Source of the DNA: JAEUMW01 sp039807745
GTDB taxonomy: Bacteria > Pseudomonadota > Gammaproteobacteria > Burkholderiales > JAEUMW01
Assembly: GCA_039807745.1 (NCBI GenBank)
Contig: JBDHRV010000020.1
Location: forward strand, 1-32,865
DNA: 32,865 bases
Direction: 5' to 3'
The stretch's first letter is position 1. Each line of letters starts with the position of its first letter. A model generated the notes under the pieces. The model was not told where the DNA came from. It was given only the letters and a program-made list of their open reading frames with translations, and made no database searches. Made by a program: the position numbers and the translations under genes. Positions 5,643-14,462 of the stretch are shown here, piece by piece.

Positions 5643-8207
5643 GTGGGCAAGGTCGCCGACAACGGGAGGGCCGCGTGGTGGATTTCGTCCCTCTCCGAAC
5701 TCCGCGCGGCGCTGGCAACGGGCGAGACCGGCCTGACCGATGCGGAGGCCGGACAGCGAATCGAGCGCTTCGGTCCGAATCGCTTTCGCGAGCATCGTGC
5801 ACGACCGCTCCTGCTGCAGTTCCTGTCCCGCTTCCGCAATCCTCTGGTGATCGTCCTGCTCGTTGCGAGCGGCGTCTCCGCGCTCACCGGCGACGCAACG
5901 GACTTCTTCATAATTTCGGTCATCGTCCTGTGCTCGATCACTCTCGACTTCGTGCAGGAGCATCGCGCGAATCGGGCATCGGAGCGCCTGCGCCATGCCG
6001 TGGCCGTGCGTGCAACGGTGCTGCGCGGCGGGCGGAAGCAGGAGGTGCCACTGGCTTCGATCGTGCCGGGGGACCTCGTGCTGCTCTCTGCGGGCGCTCT
6101 CGTACCCGCCGACGGGCGAGTGGTGGAAGCAAACGACTTCTTCGTGAAGCAGCCGATGCTGACAGGCGAACCCTACCCGGTGGAGAAGCGGGCCGTCGAC
6201 TTGCCGGCCACGTCTACCGATTTGTCGGCTGCCGACAACGCTGTCTTCATGGGCACGTCCGTCATCAGCGGCAGCGCGACCGTGCTCGTGTGCCGCACCG
6301 GCAGCCAGACGGAGATGGGTCGAATCGCGTCCAGCCTCGAGGAAGCGGCACCGCCGACTGCATTCGAGGTCGGCACGCGCCGGTTCGGGCTGCTGATCAT
6401 GCGGCTCACCGTCCTGATGGTGCTGTTCGTCCTGATGGTGAACGCGCTCTTCCACCGCCCGCTCCTGGAGTCGTTTCTTTTCGCGGTCGCGCTCGCCGTC
6501 GGACTCACGCCGGAGCTGCTGCCGATGGTGGTGTCGGTTACGCTCGCACGCGGCGCGATGCGCATGGCAAGACAGCGGGTAATCGTGAAGCGACTTGCCG
6601 CGATCCAGGACCTCGGCAGCCTGGACGTGCTCTGCACCGACAAGACCGGCACGCTGACGGAGGCGCGCATCCGGCTCGAGCGGCACCTCGACGTGATGGG
6701 CAACTCGAGCGAGCGCGTACTCGAACTCGCATACCTGAACAGCTGGTTCGAGACCGGTCTGCGCAGTCCTCTCGACGAGGCAATTCTCGCGCACGCAGAC
6801 ATCGATGTTTCGGGATGGACCAAGGTTGACGAGGTGCCCTTCGACTTTGAGCGGCGGCGCGTGTCCGTGCTGGTGGAGAAGGGCGGTGCACGTCTCCTGG
6901 TGGTCAAAGGCGCACCGGAGGACATCCTGCGTCTCTCGACGACCTTCGAATCCGGCGACGCCGCCGCGCCGCAACCCCTGGATGCGCCGATGCGGGAACG
7001 GGTTCAGAGAGTCTACGAAGAGCTCGGGGACGAGGGTTTTCGCACGCTTGGCATCGCTTGGCGCGAGGTACCCATCGACCATCCGCACGCCGTGATAAGC
7101 GACGAGTCCGACCTGGTATTCGCCGGACTGGCGGGTTTCCTTGATCCGCCGAAGGCCAGCGCGGCGCCCGCCCTCGCGGCGCTCGAGGCAAGCGGCGTCG
7201 CGATCAAGATCGTCACCGGGGATAGCGAGCGTGTCACGCGGCATGTGTGCGCGACGCTCGGCATCCCGGTAATCGGTGTCGTCAGGGGTCCAGACACTGA
7301 TGCCCTCGACGACCAGGCGCTCGCGGCGCGGGTCGAGGCCGCAAACCTCTTCTGCCGCGTGAATCCGACCCAGAAGAACCGGATCATCCTGGCGCTCAAA
7401 GCGCGCGGGCGCGTGGTCGGCTATCTCGGCGACGGCATCAATGACGCGCCGTCGTTGCACTCGGCCGACGTGGGGCTGTCGGTGGACTCCGCGGTGGACG
7501 TTGCCAAGGAAGCGGCAGACATGATCCTGCTCGCGCAGGATCTCAAGGTGCTTCACGCAGGCGTGATGGAAGGCCGCCGGACCTTCGCCAACATCATGAA
7601 GTACATCCGGATGGGAACCAGTTCGAACTTCGGGAACATGTTCAGCATGGCGGGTGCGTCGCTGTTCCTGCCCTTCCTGCCGATGCTGCCGACGCAGATT
7701 CTGCTGAACAACATGCTCTACGACATCTCCGAAGTGCCGATCCCCCTCGACGAGGTGGACCCGGAGGAAATCGCCCATCCTCGCACGTGGGACATGGCGG
7801 CCATTCGTAGCTTCATGCTGACGGTGGGGCCCGTGAGCTCGCTTTTCGACTTCCTGACCTTCTACGTGCTGCTCAGCGTGCTCGGCGCCGACGAGTCACT
7901 GTTTCACACCGGCTGGTTCATCGAATCGCTGGCCACCCAGGTGCTGGTGATCTTCGTGATCCGCACCCAGGGCAACCCGCTGCGGAGCCGACCGCATCCC
8001 ATCCTTGCCATCACCTCGGCTGCGGTCGTGGCTTGCGCGGTGTGGCTGCCCTTCAGCCCGGTAGCGGGATACCTCGGCTTCGTGCCGCCGCCGCCCGTGT
8101 TTTTCGCGATCGTCGCGGCGATGGTGATCGTCTACCTATTGCTGGTTCAGCTGGTAAAGACGACTTACTTCCGGCACCGGGCGAATCGCACGGCGGCCGC
8201 GCGGTAA
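5643..8207 (+). CDS. P-type ATPase of the MgtA/MgtB magnesium-transporter family
   Basis: This 854-residue integral membrane pump probably imports Mg2+ at the cost of ATP. An N-terminal cation-ATPase domain and the first spans are followed by the actuator loop TGEP at 174-177 and the membrane PELLP motif at 290-294. The phosphorylated Asp333 lies in DKTGTLT, and the hinge motif GDGIND is at about 596-601. The C-terminal spans include SSNFGNMFS...FLPMLP and an MLYDISEVPIPLD segment, which distinguish MgtA/MgtB from Ca2+ or H+ pumps. E. coli MgtA is somewhat longer (898 aa). The GTG start lies one base after the ABC permease stop, suggesting coupling, with no room for an mgtA-type leader. The actuator motif is TGEP, where TGES is more usual in this class. 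Confidence 0.9.
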   Translation: MGKVADNGRAAWWISSLSELRAALATGETGLTDAEAGQRIERFGPNRFREHRARPLLLQFLSRFRNPLVIVLLVASGVSALTGDATDFFIISVIVLCSITLDFVQEHRANRASERLRHAVAVRATVLRGGRKQEVPLASIVPGDLVLLSAGALVPADGRVVEANDFFVKQPMLTGEPYPVEKRAVDLPATSTDLSAADNAVFMGTSVISGSATVLVCRTGSQTEMGRIASSLEEAAPPTAFEVGTRRFGLLIMRLTVLMVLFVLMVNALFHRPLLESFLFAVALAVGLTPELLPMVVSVTLARGAMRMARQRVIVKRLAAIQDLGSLDVLCTDKTGTLTEARIRLERHLDVMGNSSERVLELAYLNSWFETGLRSPLDEAILAHADIDVSGWTKVDEVPFDFERRRVSVLVEKGGARLLVVKGAPEDILRLSTTFESGDAAAPQPLDAPMRERVQRVYEELGDEGFRTLGIAWREVPIDHPHAVISDESDLVFAGLAGFLDPPKASAAPALAALEASGVAIKIVTGDSERVTRHVCATLGIPVIGVVRGPDTDALDDQALAARVEAANLFCRVNPTQKNRIILALKARGRVVGYLGDGINDAPSLHSADVGLSVDSAVDVAKEAADMILLAQDLKVLHAGVMEGRRTFANIMKYIRMGTSSNFGNMFSMAGASLFLPFLPMLPTQILLNNMLYDISEVPIPLDEVDPEEIAHPRTWDMAAIRSFMLTVGPVSSLFDFLTFYVLLSVLGADESLFHTGWFIESLATQVLVIFVIRTQGNPLRSRPHPILAITSAAVVACAVWLPFSPVAGYLGFVPPPPVFFAIVAAMVIVYLLLVQLVKTTYFRHRANRTAAAR

Positions 8208-8283
8208 TGGCCCGGCGCATAACGTGCGCGTCCGACGCGCGATCGGATACCATCCCGCACTGTCACCACGCCAGGCCGTAGCC

Positions 8284-8697
8284 ATGCTGTACCTCAAGGC
8301 GTTCCACATCGTCTTCGTCGTGACCTGGTTCGCGGGCCTCTTCTACCTGCCGCGCCTCTTCGTCTACCACGCGATGTCGAGCGACGCGATCTCCATCGAG
8401 CGTTTCAAGGTGATGGAGCGCAAGCTCTTCTGGGGCATCATGACACCGTCCGCCGTGCTCGCGGTCGGACTCGGGCTCTGGCTGTGGCTCGGATACGGTT
8501 ACTCCGGCGGTTGGCTGCACCTGAAGGTAGCGCTGGTGGTGCTCTTGATCGGCTATCACGTCTGGACGTGGAAGGCGATGCAGGACTTCAAGCGCGACCG
8601 CAATGCGCGCAGCCACGTGTTCTACCGCTGGATGAACGAAGCGCCGGTGCTGATCCTGATCGCGGTCGTGATCCTGGTCGTCGTCAAGCCGCTGTGA
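8284..8697 (+). CDS. hemJ: HemJ-type protoporphyrinogen IX oxidase
   Basis: HemJ is a membrane haem-binding enzyme that oxidises protoporphyrinogen IX to protoporphyrin IX, the penultimate step of haem synthesis in bacteria without HemG or HemY. The 137-residue product has four membrane spans, the usual HemJ length. It has the N-terminal LKAFHIVFVVTWFAGLFYLPR block with the conserved His8, a likely haem ligand, and the LKVALVVLLIGYHVW block. The ATG at 8284 was chosen over an upstream GTG at 8224 because it begins exactly at the conserved N-terminus. Its stop overlaps the GTG start of the HIRAN-domain gene (GTGA, 8694-8697). Confidence 0.88.
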   Translation: MLYLKAFHIVFVVTWFAGLFYLPRLFVYHAMSSDAISIERFKVMERKLFWGIMTPSAVLAVGLGLWLWLGYGYSGGWLHLKVALVVLLIGYHVWTWKAMQDFKRDRNARSHVFYRWMNEAPVLILIAVVILVVVKPL

Positions 8698-9095
8698 ATC
8701 TCGCCAGCACGATCGCGCGTTCTTTGGCGACGGTGATCCTGACCCTCATTGCAAGCCTCGCGTTCGCCGGCGAGCCGCGCATCGAAGCGCGCATTCTGAT
8801 CCAGAGCTCGCCCCTGGCGGGCTTCCAGTTCTATAGCGGAAAGGTGGTCTGGAGCGACATGAAGGTGGGCGATCCGCTCGCGCTCGTGCGCGAACCGGAC
8901 AACCCCTACGACCCGAACGCGGTGCGCGTGGAGTGGCGCGGCGAGAAGCTCGGGTACGTACCGCGCGCCGAGAACGCCGACGTCGCTCGCCACATGGATC
9001 GTGGAACGAAGGTCGAGGCGCGCATCAGCCGTCTGACCGAAGACCGGAATCCGTGGAAAAGAATCCGCTTCGACGTCTTCGTGCAGCACCGATGA
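8694..9095 (+). CDS. Secreted HIRAN-domain protein
   Basis: This 133-residue protein has a Sec signal peptide (hydrophobic core about 10-23, cleavage after Ala-Phe-Ala near residue 25). Almost all the rest is a HIRAN domain, at about 40-130. It has AGFQFYSG, a GD-x-L-x-L-VREPDNPYDPNAVRV stretch, then a strand with KLGYVPRAEN and a DRGTKVEARI strand. HIRAN domains in helicases such as HLTF bind single-stranded DNA 3' ends. An exported stand-alone copy cannot do that on chromosomal DNA, so its ligand is unknown. The GTG start overlaps the hemJ stop by four bases, so the two are probably translationally coupled. It converges on the acyl-CoA synthetase gene with a 27-base gap. Confidence 0.8.
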   Translation: MNLASTIARSLATVILTLIASLAFAGEPRIEARILIQSSPLAGFQFYSGKVVWSDMKVGDPLALVREPDNPYDPNAVRVEWRGEKLGYVPRAENADVARHMDRGTKVEARISRLTEDRNPWKRIRFDVFVQHR

Positions 9096-9122
9096 CGCAC
9101 GCGAAGCAGCGTCCGGCGTGCG

Positions 9123-10787
9123 TTACTCGGTGAGCCCCGACTCCTCGTAAACGCGCCGGATCTCGGTGTCGAATCGCGCCAGAATCTTGGCGCGTTTGAC
9201 CTTGAGCGTGGGCGTGAGCAACCCGTCTTCGAGCGTCCACGGCTCTTTCGTGGCGAGCACGCGCCGGATGCGGATGTAGCGCGGGAACCCCTTGAGCCGC
9301 TCGTTCGCGAGCTTCACGAGCTTCTTGTCGTCGCTTTCCTGGCTCACCGCGAGCAGGATGAGGTAAGCACGCCCCTCCCCAACGAGGATGACCTGCTCGA
9401 ACGCCGACGCCTCGAGCAGTGCCTGCTCGATCTCGTCCGTCGGCACCTTCTCACCGTTCGAAAGGACGAGGATGTCCTTGGTGCGGCCCTTGATGTAGAT
9501 GCGTCCGTCGCGTATGTCGACCTGGTCGCCCGTGTTGAGCCAGCCATCGGGCGCGAGCACGGCGGCCGTCGCCTCGGGGTCGCGCCAGTAGCCGAGCATC
9601 ACGGATGAGCCGCGCACGAGCAGTTCGTGCTGCTCGCTCACTTTCACCTCGAGTCCCTCCAGCGGATAGCCCACCGACGCCGGATCGTTGTCGTCCATAT
9701 GATTGGCGGCGACCACGGGTGACACCTCGGAGAGCCCATACCCCTGCAGCATGGTAAGCCCGAGCCCCAGGAAATGCCTGGCGACCCGATGCTCCAGCGC
9801 GGCACCGCCGACGACCGTGAGCCGAAGCCGCCCCCCCAGCCGATCGAGGATCGGCTTCGCCACGACCCGCCGCAGCGCCGCGTACATCGCCCGATCGATG
9901 GCGTTGGCGTTGTCATTGAAGACCCGCCACCCGAGCGCGACGGTCCGCTCGAAGAGTTGCCGCTTGACCCGCTTGTCCTTCAGCGCCTGCTCGATGCGGA
10001 CGAGGAATCGCTCGAACACGCGCGGCACCGCCATGATGATCGTGGGACGCAGAGCCGCCAGGTCCTCGCCGATGTGCTGCACGCCGCGCGAGAAGGCGAC
10101 CGGCGCACCGTGCATGAGCGGTGCATAGTAGCCGCAGGTGCGCTCGAACATGTGCGACAGCGGCAGCACCGACAGCAGCAGATCGGAAGGGTGCAAATCG
10201 ACGATCCTGAGAGCGGCCTGCGCGTTGGCGACGATGTTTCGGTGCGAGAGCTTGACACCCTTCGGCCGTCCCGTGGTGCCGGACGTATAGACGATGCTGG
10301 CGAGGCCGTCCTCCGGCATCGGATGCACCGTGAACGCCCTCGCATGCGGCGGCAGGAACGTGCGCGGCGTTTCCACCGCGTCTTCCGGATCGGCCTGCAG
10401 GCAGACGATCGGTGGCAACGCGTCGGCGGCCCGGCGCATGGTATCCAGCACACGCGGCGTTTCCAGCACCAGCAGCCGCGCCTCGCAGTGGGCGAGGCAC
10501 CACGCGATGTTCTCGGGATTGTCGATCACGTAGAGCGGAACCACGACGAGGCCAAGGCCAAGGCAGGCCTGGTCGATCGCAACCCAGTGCACGCTGTTCT
10601 TCATGCACAGGGCAACGCGGTCGCCACGCTCGAAGCCGCGCTCGAGGAATGCCTGCTGCCAGCGCGCGGCGAGATCGATGATCTCGCCGGCCGTGTAGCT
10701 TTTCCACTCCTCCCCGGTCCATTGCTGATACAGCACCTTCGCGGGGGTGGCCTCGTGCTGCTTCAGCGCTTCGGCAAGGTTGTTCAT
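9123..10787 (-). CDS. AMP-dependent long-chain acyl-CoA synthetase
   Basis: This ANL-superfamily enzyme activates a fatty acid with ATP to acyl-AMP and then acyl-CoA. The 554-residue protein has the AMP-binding loop YTSGTTGRPKG at 167-177, the GYGLSEVSPVV region that contacts the adenine, and a WLNTGD motif with the ribose-binding Asp. Its C-terminal subdomain has a KGRTKDILVLSNGEKVPTDEIE hinge. Overall it resembles FadD15-like long-chain synthetases. The ATG at 10787 was chosen. The frame stays open to 10931, but those codons do not resemble the family. No good Shine-Dalgarno is seen. It is divergent from the RNA methyltransferase gene. Substrate chain length cannot be read from sequence. 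Confidence 0.85.
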   Translation of the reverse strand: MNNLAEALKQHEATPAKVLYQQWTGEEWKSYTAGEIIDLAARWQQAFLERGFERGDRVALCMKNSVHWVAIDQACLGLGLVVVPLYVIDNPENIAWCLAHCEARLLVLETPRVLDTMRRAADALPPIVCLQADPEDAVETPRTFLPPHARAFTVHPMPEDGLASIVYTSGTTGRPKGVKLSHRNIVANAQAALRIVDLHPSDLLLSVLPLSHMFERTCGYYAPLMHGAPVAFSRGVQHIGEDLAALRPTIIMAVPRVFERFLVRIEQALKDKRVKRQLFERTVALGWRVFNDNANAIDRAMYAALRRVVAKPILDRLGGRLRLTVVGGAALEHRVARHFLGLGLTMLQGYGLSEVSPVVAANHMDDNDPASVGYPLEGLEVKVSEQHELLVRGSSVMLGYWRDPEATAAVLAPDGWLNTGDQVDIRDGRIYIKGRTKDILVLSNGEKVPTDEIEQALLEASAFEQVILVGEGRAYLILLAVSQESDDKKLVKLANERLKGFPRYIRIRRVLATKEPWTLEDGLLTPTLKVKRAKILARFDTEIRRVYEESGLTE

Positions 10788-10904
10788 GGCAGGGGGCGGC
10801 AAAGTGACGGCGCGACTATAGCCCGCTTTCGACGGCCGCTGGAAGCCGTGAGATTTCGAATGTTGAACTCGGACAGTAGCGGCCTCACCTCCCAAAGCTT
10901 GCCG

Positions 10905-10936
10905 TTGCGGGATGGCACCGGCTTCTAGCATAGAAT
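10905..10936 (+). promoter_or_regulatory. Weak putative promoter of the RNA methyltransferase gene
   Basis: TAGAAT (10931-10936) is a good -10 match 34 bases before the TTG start. The best -35, TTGCGG (10905-10910), lies at a too-long 20-base spacing, or 15 bases if TAGCAT (10926-10931) is the -10. Confidence 0.3.
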
Positions 10937-10969
10937 CGGTGTCCCGTATCGCTGCCGCGAGGCAAGAAT

Positions 10970-12130
10970 TTGGAATCCTTCTTCGCCCCCTGCCCGCGTG
11001 GGCTCGAGAGCGCCCTCGAACGCGAGCTCGCCGCCCTCGGCGCGCAGCGAACGCAGATCAAGCCCGGCGGTGTCGCCTTCGCCGGCGATCTCGTCCTTGC
11101 CATCCACGCGAACCTGGAGAGCCGCATTGCCAGTCGCGTGCTGTGGCGCGTCGCTACGGGGGATTATGCGACCGCGGAGGACGTTTACGCGGGAACGCGT
11201 GCCCTGCCCTGGTCGGACTGGTTCGGTCCCGAGCGTACGATACGCATGGATGTCGCCGCCATCCGCTCGCCGCTGCGCAGCCTCGACTTCGCGACGCTCC
11301 GCATCAAGGACGCGGTGTGCGACAAGCTGCGCGATCTCACCGGCCGGCGGCCGAATGTCGACACCTCGCGCCCGGACGTTCGCATCCATGCCTTCCTCGA
11401 TGCCAGGCATTGGACGTTGTATCTCGACACATCGGGCGAAGCACTCTTCAAACGCGGCTGGCGGGTCAGCGGTGGCGAGGCGCCGCTCAGGGAGAACCTT
11501 GCCGCCGGCATTCTCATGCTGGCGGGTTGGAACGTCGGCACGCCGCTCCTCGATCCGATGTGCGGCAGCGGGACTTTCCTGATCGAGGCGGCTCAGATGT
11601 CCCTTCTGCGTGCGCCTGGCCTGAAGCGTACGTTTGGATTCCAGAAGCTGAGACCCTTCGACCTGAAGGCCTTTCAGCGTGCAAAGGCGGTGTTGCAGGC
11701 GCGTGCGCTGGACGCGCACCCGCTCCCGATCTTCGGTGGCGAGCGGGACCCGAGAACCCTCGATCTCGCGCGATGCAACCTCGCGCAGGCCGGCTTGACT
11801 TCGGCGGTCCGCCTGCAATGCCAGGACGTGCTCGACGTGACCCCGCCGACCGCCACGGGGCTGATGATCATGAATCCGCCCTACGGCGTCCGGCTCGGCG
11901 ACGAGGCGCACTCGCGCGCGTTCTACCCGAAGCTGGGGGATCTCTTGAAGCAGCGCTTCGCCAACTGGCGCGCCGGAGTATTCACGGCCGATGCAAACCT
12001 GCCGAAGCTGATCCACCTCAAGGCATCGAAGCGCACGCCGCTCTTCAACGGCGCCATCGAGTGCCGGCTCTACGAATACCGGATGGTGACAGGATCGCTG
12101 CGCAGAGTGCGCGGCGCGGTGGAGGAATGA
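10970..12130 (+). CDS. THUMP-domain class I SAM-dependent RNA methyltransferase (RlmL-like)
   Basis: This is a cytoplasmic RNA methyltransferase of the UPF0020/RlmL N-terminal type, probably making N2-methylguanosine in 23S rRNA. The target is inferred from family. In 386 residues it has a ferredoxin-like/THUMP RNA-binding region at about 1-155, then a KRGWR motif near 161-165. The SAM motif I DPMCGSGTFLIEAA is at 195-208 and the catalytic NPPYG at 302-306, which suits methylation of an exocyclic guanine amine. It lacks the RlmK half of enterobacterial RlmKL, as is normal in betaproteobacteria. The TTG start is supported by GAGG (10959-10962), 7 bases upstream, and by the family-typical N-terminus FAPCPRGLE. 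Confidence 0.85.
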   Translation: MESFFAPCPRGLESALERELAALGAQRTQIKPGGVAFAGDLVLAIHANLESRIASRVLWRVATGDYATAEDVYAGTRALPWSDWFGPERTIRMDVAAIRSPLRSLDFATLRIKDAVCDKLRDLTGRRPNVDTSRPDVRIHAFLDARHWTLYLDTSGEALFKRGWRVSGGEAPLRENLAAGILMLAGWNVGTPLLDPMCGSGTFLIEAAQMSLLRAPGLKRTFGFQKLRPFDLKAFQRAKAVLQARALDAHPLPIFGGERDPRTLDLARCNLAQAGLTSAVRLQCQDVLDVTPPTATGLMIMNPPYGVRLGDEAHSRAFYPKLGDLLKQRFANWRAGVFTADANLPKLIHLKASKRTPLFNGAIECRLYEYRMVTGSLRRVRGAVEE

Positions 12131-12152
12131 TGCTCGGACCGGAGCCCTGGTC

Positions 12153-13289
12153 CTACACGATGGTCAGATTCTCCAACCCGCTCGTGAGATCCCGGTCTTT
12201 CGACGACTGACTGTAAAGCTTGATGCGAAGCCGGAGGTCGTTGACCGAGTCCGCATTGCGCAGGGCATCCTCGTAGCTGATCTGCCCGGCCTCGTAGAGG
12301 TCGAAGAGATGCTGATCGAAGGTCTGCATGCCGAGTTCGCGGGACTTCGCCATGATCTCCTTGATCTCGTGTACGTCGCCCTTGAAGATGAGGTCGGAGA
12401 TCAGCGGCGAGTTGATGAGAATCTCCACGGCGGCCGCGCGACCCTTGCTGTCCTTCATCGGGATCAGGCGCTGCGATATGAACGCCCTCAGGTTGAGCGA
12501 CAGATCCATCAGCAGCTGCGCGCGCCTCTCCTCCGGAAAGAAATTGATGATGCGGTCGAGCGCCTGGTTGGCACTGTTGGCGTGCAAGGTGGCCATCGCG
12601 AGATGCCCCGTCTCGGCAAATGCGATGGCATAGTCCATCGTGTCGCGGTCGCGGATCTCGCCGATCAGAATCACGTCCGGCGCTTGACGCAGCGTGTTCT
12701 TGAGCGCGGCGTGCCAGGAATCGGTATCGACCCCGACCTCGCGCTGTGTGACGATGCAGTTCTTGTGCTCGTGTACGTATTCGATCGGATCCTCGATCGT
12801 TACGATGTGACCGTGCGTGTTCTCGTTGCGGAAGCCAATCATCGCCGCAAGCGAAGTCGACTTGCCACTGCCAGTGCCGCCGACGAAGACCACGAGACCG
12901 CGCTTGGTCAGCGCGATCTCCTTGAGCTGGGGCGGCAGACCGAGTTCGTCGATCTTCGGAATCGCGGAGTTAATGGTGCGCAGGACGAGGCCGACGCGGC
13001 CCTGCTGCACGAAAGCATTGACGCGGAAGCGGCCAACACCAGGCGGGCTAATCGCGAAGTTGCATTCCTTGCTCGCCTCGAACTCCTCAGCCTGCTTGTC
13101 GTTCATGATCGAACGGGCGAGTTCCTGGGTGTGGGTCGGCGACAGCGTCTGGTTCGATATCGGCGTCACCTTGCCGTCGACCTTGAAGGCTGGGGGAAAG
13201 CCGGATGTGATGAAGAGGTCGGATGCCTTCTTGCTCACCATGACCCGCAGCAGGTCGTTCATGAACTTGACTGCCTGGTCTCTTTCCAT
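12153..13289 (-). CDS. pilU: Type IV pilus retraction ATPase PilU
   Basis: PilU is a hexameric cytoplasmic ATPase that assists PilT in depolymerising type IV pili for twitching motility and DNA uptake. The 378-residue protein has an N-terminal PAS-like domain (KKASDLFITSGFPPAFKVDG), Walker A GGTGSGKST at 137-145, a Walker B region ending ILIGEIRD, and the His-box GHLAMATLHANSA. The C-terminal extension after MQTFDQHLFDLYEAG is longer than in PilT and typical of PilU. A GGGAG Shine-Dalgarno lies about 7 bases before the ATG. The gene follows pilT after 32 bases on the same strand, the usual pilTU operon. It converges on the RNA methyltransferase gene. Confidence 0.93.
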   Translation of the reverse strand: MERDQAVKFMNDLLRVMVSKKASDLFITSGFPPAFKVDGKVTPISNQTLSPTHTQELARSIMNDKQAEEFEASKECNFAISPPGVGRFRVNAFVQQGRVGLVLRTINSAIPKIDELGLPPQLKEIALTKRGLVVFVGGTGSGKSTSLAAMIGFRNENTHGHIVTIEDPIEYVHEHKNCIVTQREVGVDTDSWHAALKNTLRQAPDVILIGEIRDRDTMDYAIAFAETGHLAMATLHANSANQALDRIINFFPEERRAQLLMDLSLNLRAFISQRLIPMKDSKGRAAAVEILINSPLISDLIFKGDVHEIKEIMAKSRELGMQTFDQHLFDLYEAGQISYEDALRNADSVNDLRLRIKLYSQSSKDRDLTSGLENLTIV

Positions 13290-13321
13290 GAGATGCTCCC
13301 GGTATGCTCTCGGCCGTGCGC

Positions 13322-14365
13322 TCAGCCGACGAACATGTCCTTGTTCATCGCGCGGTTGCGCGCCTCGGCCGCCGCCACGACGTTGCGCCGGACAAGCTCG
13401 TGCAGATTCTGGTCGAGGGTCTGCATGCCCAGCTGTTGGCCGGTCTGGATTGCCGAATACATCTGCGCGACCTTGTTCTCGCGAATGAGGTTGCGAATCG
13501 CGGGCGTGCCAATCATGATCTCGTGCGCGGCGACGCGACCGCTACCGTCCTTGGTCTTGAGCAGGGTCTGCGAGATGACCGCCCGCAAAGACTCGGACAG
13601 CATCGCGCGCACCATCTCCTTTTCGGCGGCCGGGAAGACATCGATGATGCGGTCGATGGTCTTCGCCGCCGAACTCGTGTGCAACGTCCCGAAGACGAGG
13701 TGACCCGTTTCCGCGCCGGTAAGTGCGAGGCGAATGGTTTCGAGGTCCCGCATCTCGCCCACCAGGATCACGTCCGGGTCCTCGCGCAGCGCCGAGCGCA
13801 GGGCGTTCGAGAAGGAGAGCGTATGCGGGCCGACCTCGCGCTGGTTGATGAGGCACTTCTTCGATTCGTGCACGAACTCGATCGGGTCCTCGACCGTGAG
13901 GATGTGGCCGTGCTCGTTCTCGTTGATGAAGTTGATCATCGCTGCCAGCGTCGTGGACTTGCCGGATCCCGTCGGACCGGTGACGAGGACGATGCCGCGC
14001 GGCTGATTCGAGATGTCCTTGAAGATCTCGGGCGCCTTCAGATCCTCCAATGTCAGCACCTTGGAGGGAATGGTGCGGAAGACGGCGCCGGCGCCGCGAT
14101 GCTGCACGAAGGCGTTAACGCGAAAACGCGCGAGGTTCGGGATCGCGAACGAGAAGTCGCACTCCAGATTCTCCTCGTAGAACTTCCGCTGGCCATCGTT
14201 CATGATGTCGTACACCATGCCATGAACATCCTTGTGCTCCATGGCAGGCAGGTTGATGCGGCGTACGTCGCCGTGCACGCGAATCATCGGCGGCAGTCCG
14301 GCCGACAAGTGCAGGTCCGAGGCCTTGTTCTTCACGGCAAACGAAAGCAGTTCGGCAATGTCCAT
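13322..14365 (-). CDS. pilT: Type IV pilus retraction ATPase PilT
   Basis: PilT is the main motor that pulls pilin subunits back into the inner membrane. The 347-residue product is the standard length. It has the N-terminal MDIAELLSFAVKNKASDLHL block, Walker A GPTGSGKST at 130-138, an Asp-box and Walker B region ending ILVGEMRD, and the His-box GHLVFGTLHTSSA. The retraction-essential AIRNLIRE motif lies near residue 295. The ATG at 14365 was chosen because it matches the family start and has GGAG nine bases upstream. The frame is open to 14416, but that adds 17 unrelated residues. It is divergent from yggS with a 97-base intergenic region. Confidence 0.95.
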   Translation of the reverse strand: MDIAELLSFAVKNKASDLHLSAGLPPMIRVHGDVRRINLPAMEHKDVHGMVYDIMNDGQRKFYEENLECDFSFAIPNLARFRVNAFVQHRGAGAVFRTIPSKVLTLEDLKAPEIFKDISNQPRGIVLVTGPTGSGKSTTLAAMINFINENEHGHILTVEDPIEFVHESKKCLINQREVGPHTLSFSNALRSALREDPDVILVGEMRDLETIRLALTGAETGHLVFGTLHTSSAAKTIDRIIDVFPAAEKEMVRAMLSESLRAVISQTLLKTKDGSGRVAAHEIMIGTPAIRNLIRENKVAQMYSAIQTGQQLGMQTLDQNLHELVRRNVVAAAEARNRAMNKDMFVG

Positions 14366-14462
14366 TAGAATCGACTCCGCGGCGCGCACCGCCTGCGGAT
14401 GCGCACAGAAATTCAATAGGGATCAGCGTATTAGAACTGCCTTTCGAGAAGCGTCCGGCATT

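Noticed and set aside
5496..7778. 760-codon minus-strand ORF opposite the P-type ATPase
   Set aside because: It is antisense to a gene with intact family motifs throughout. In high-GC DNA such long open shadows are common, and its His/Arg/Glu-rich translation resembles no family.
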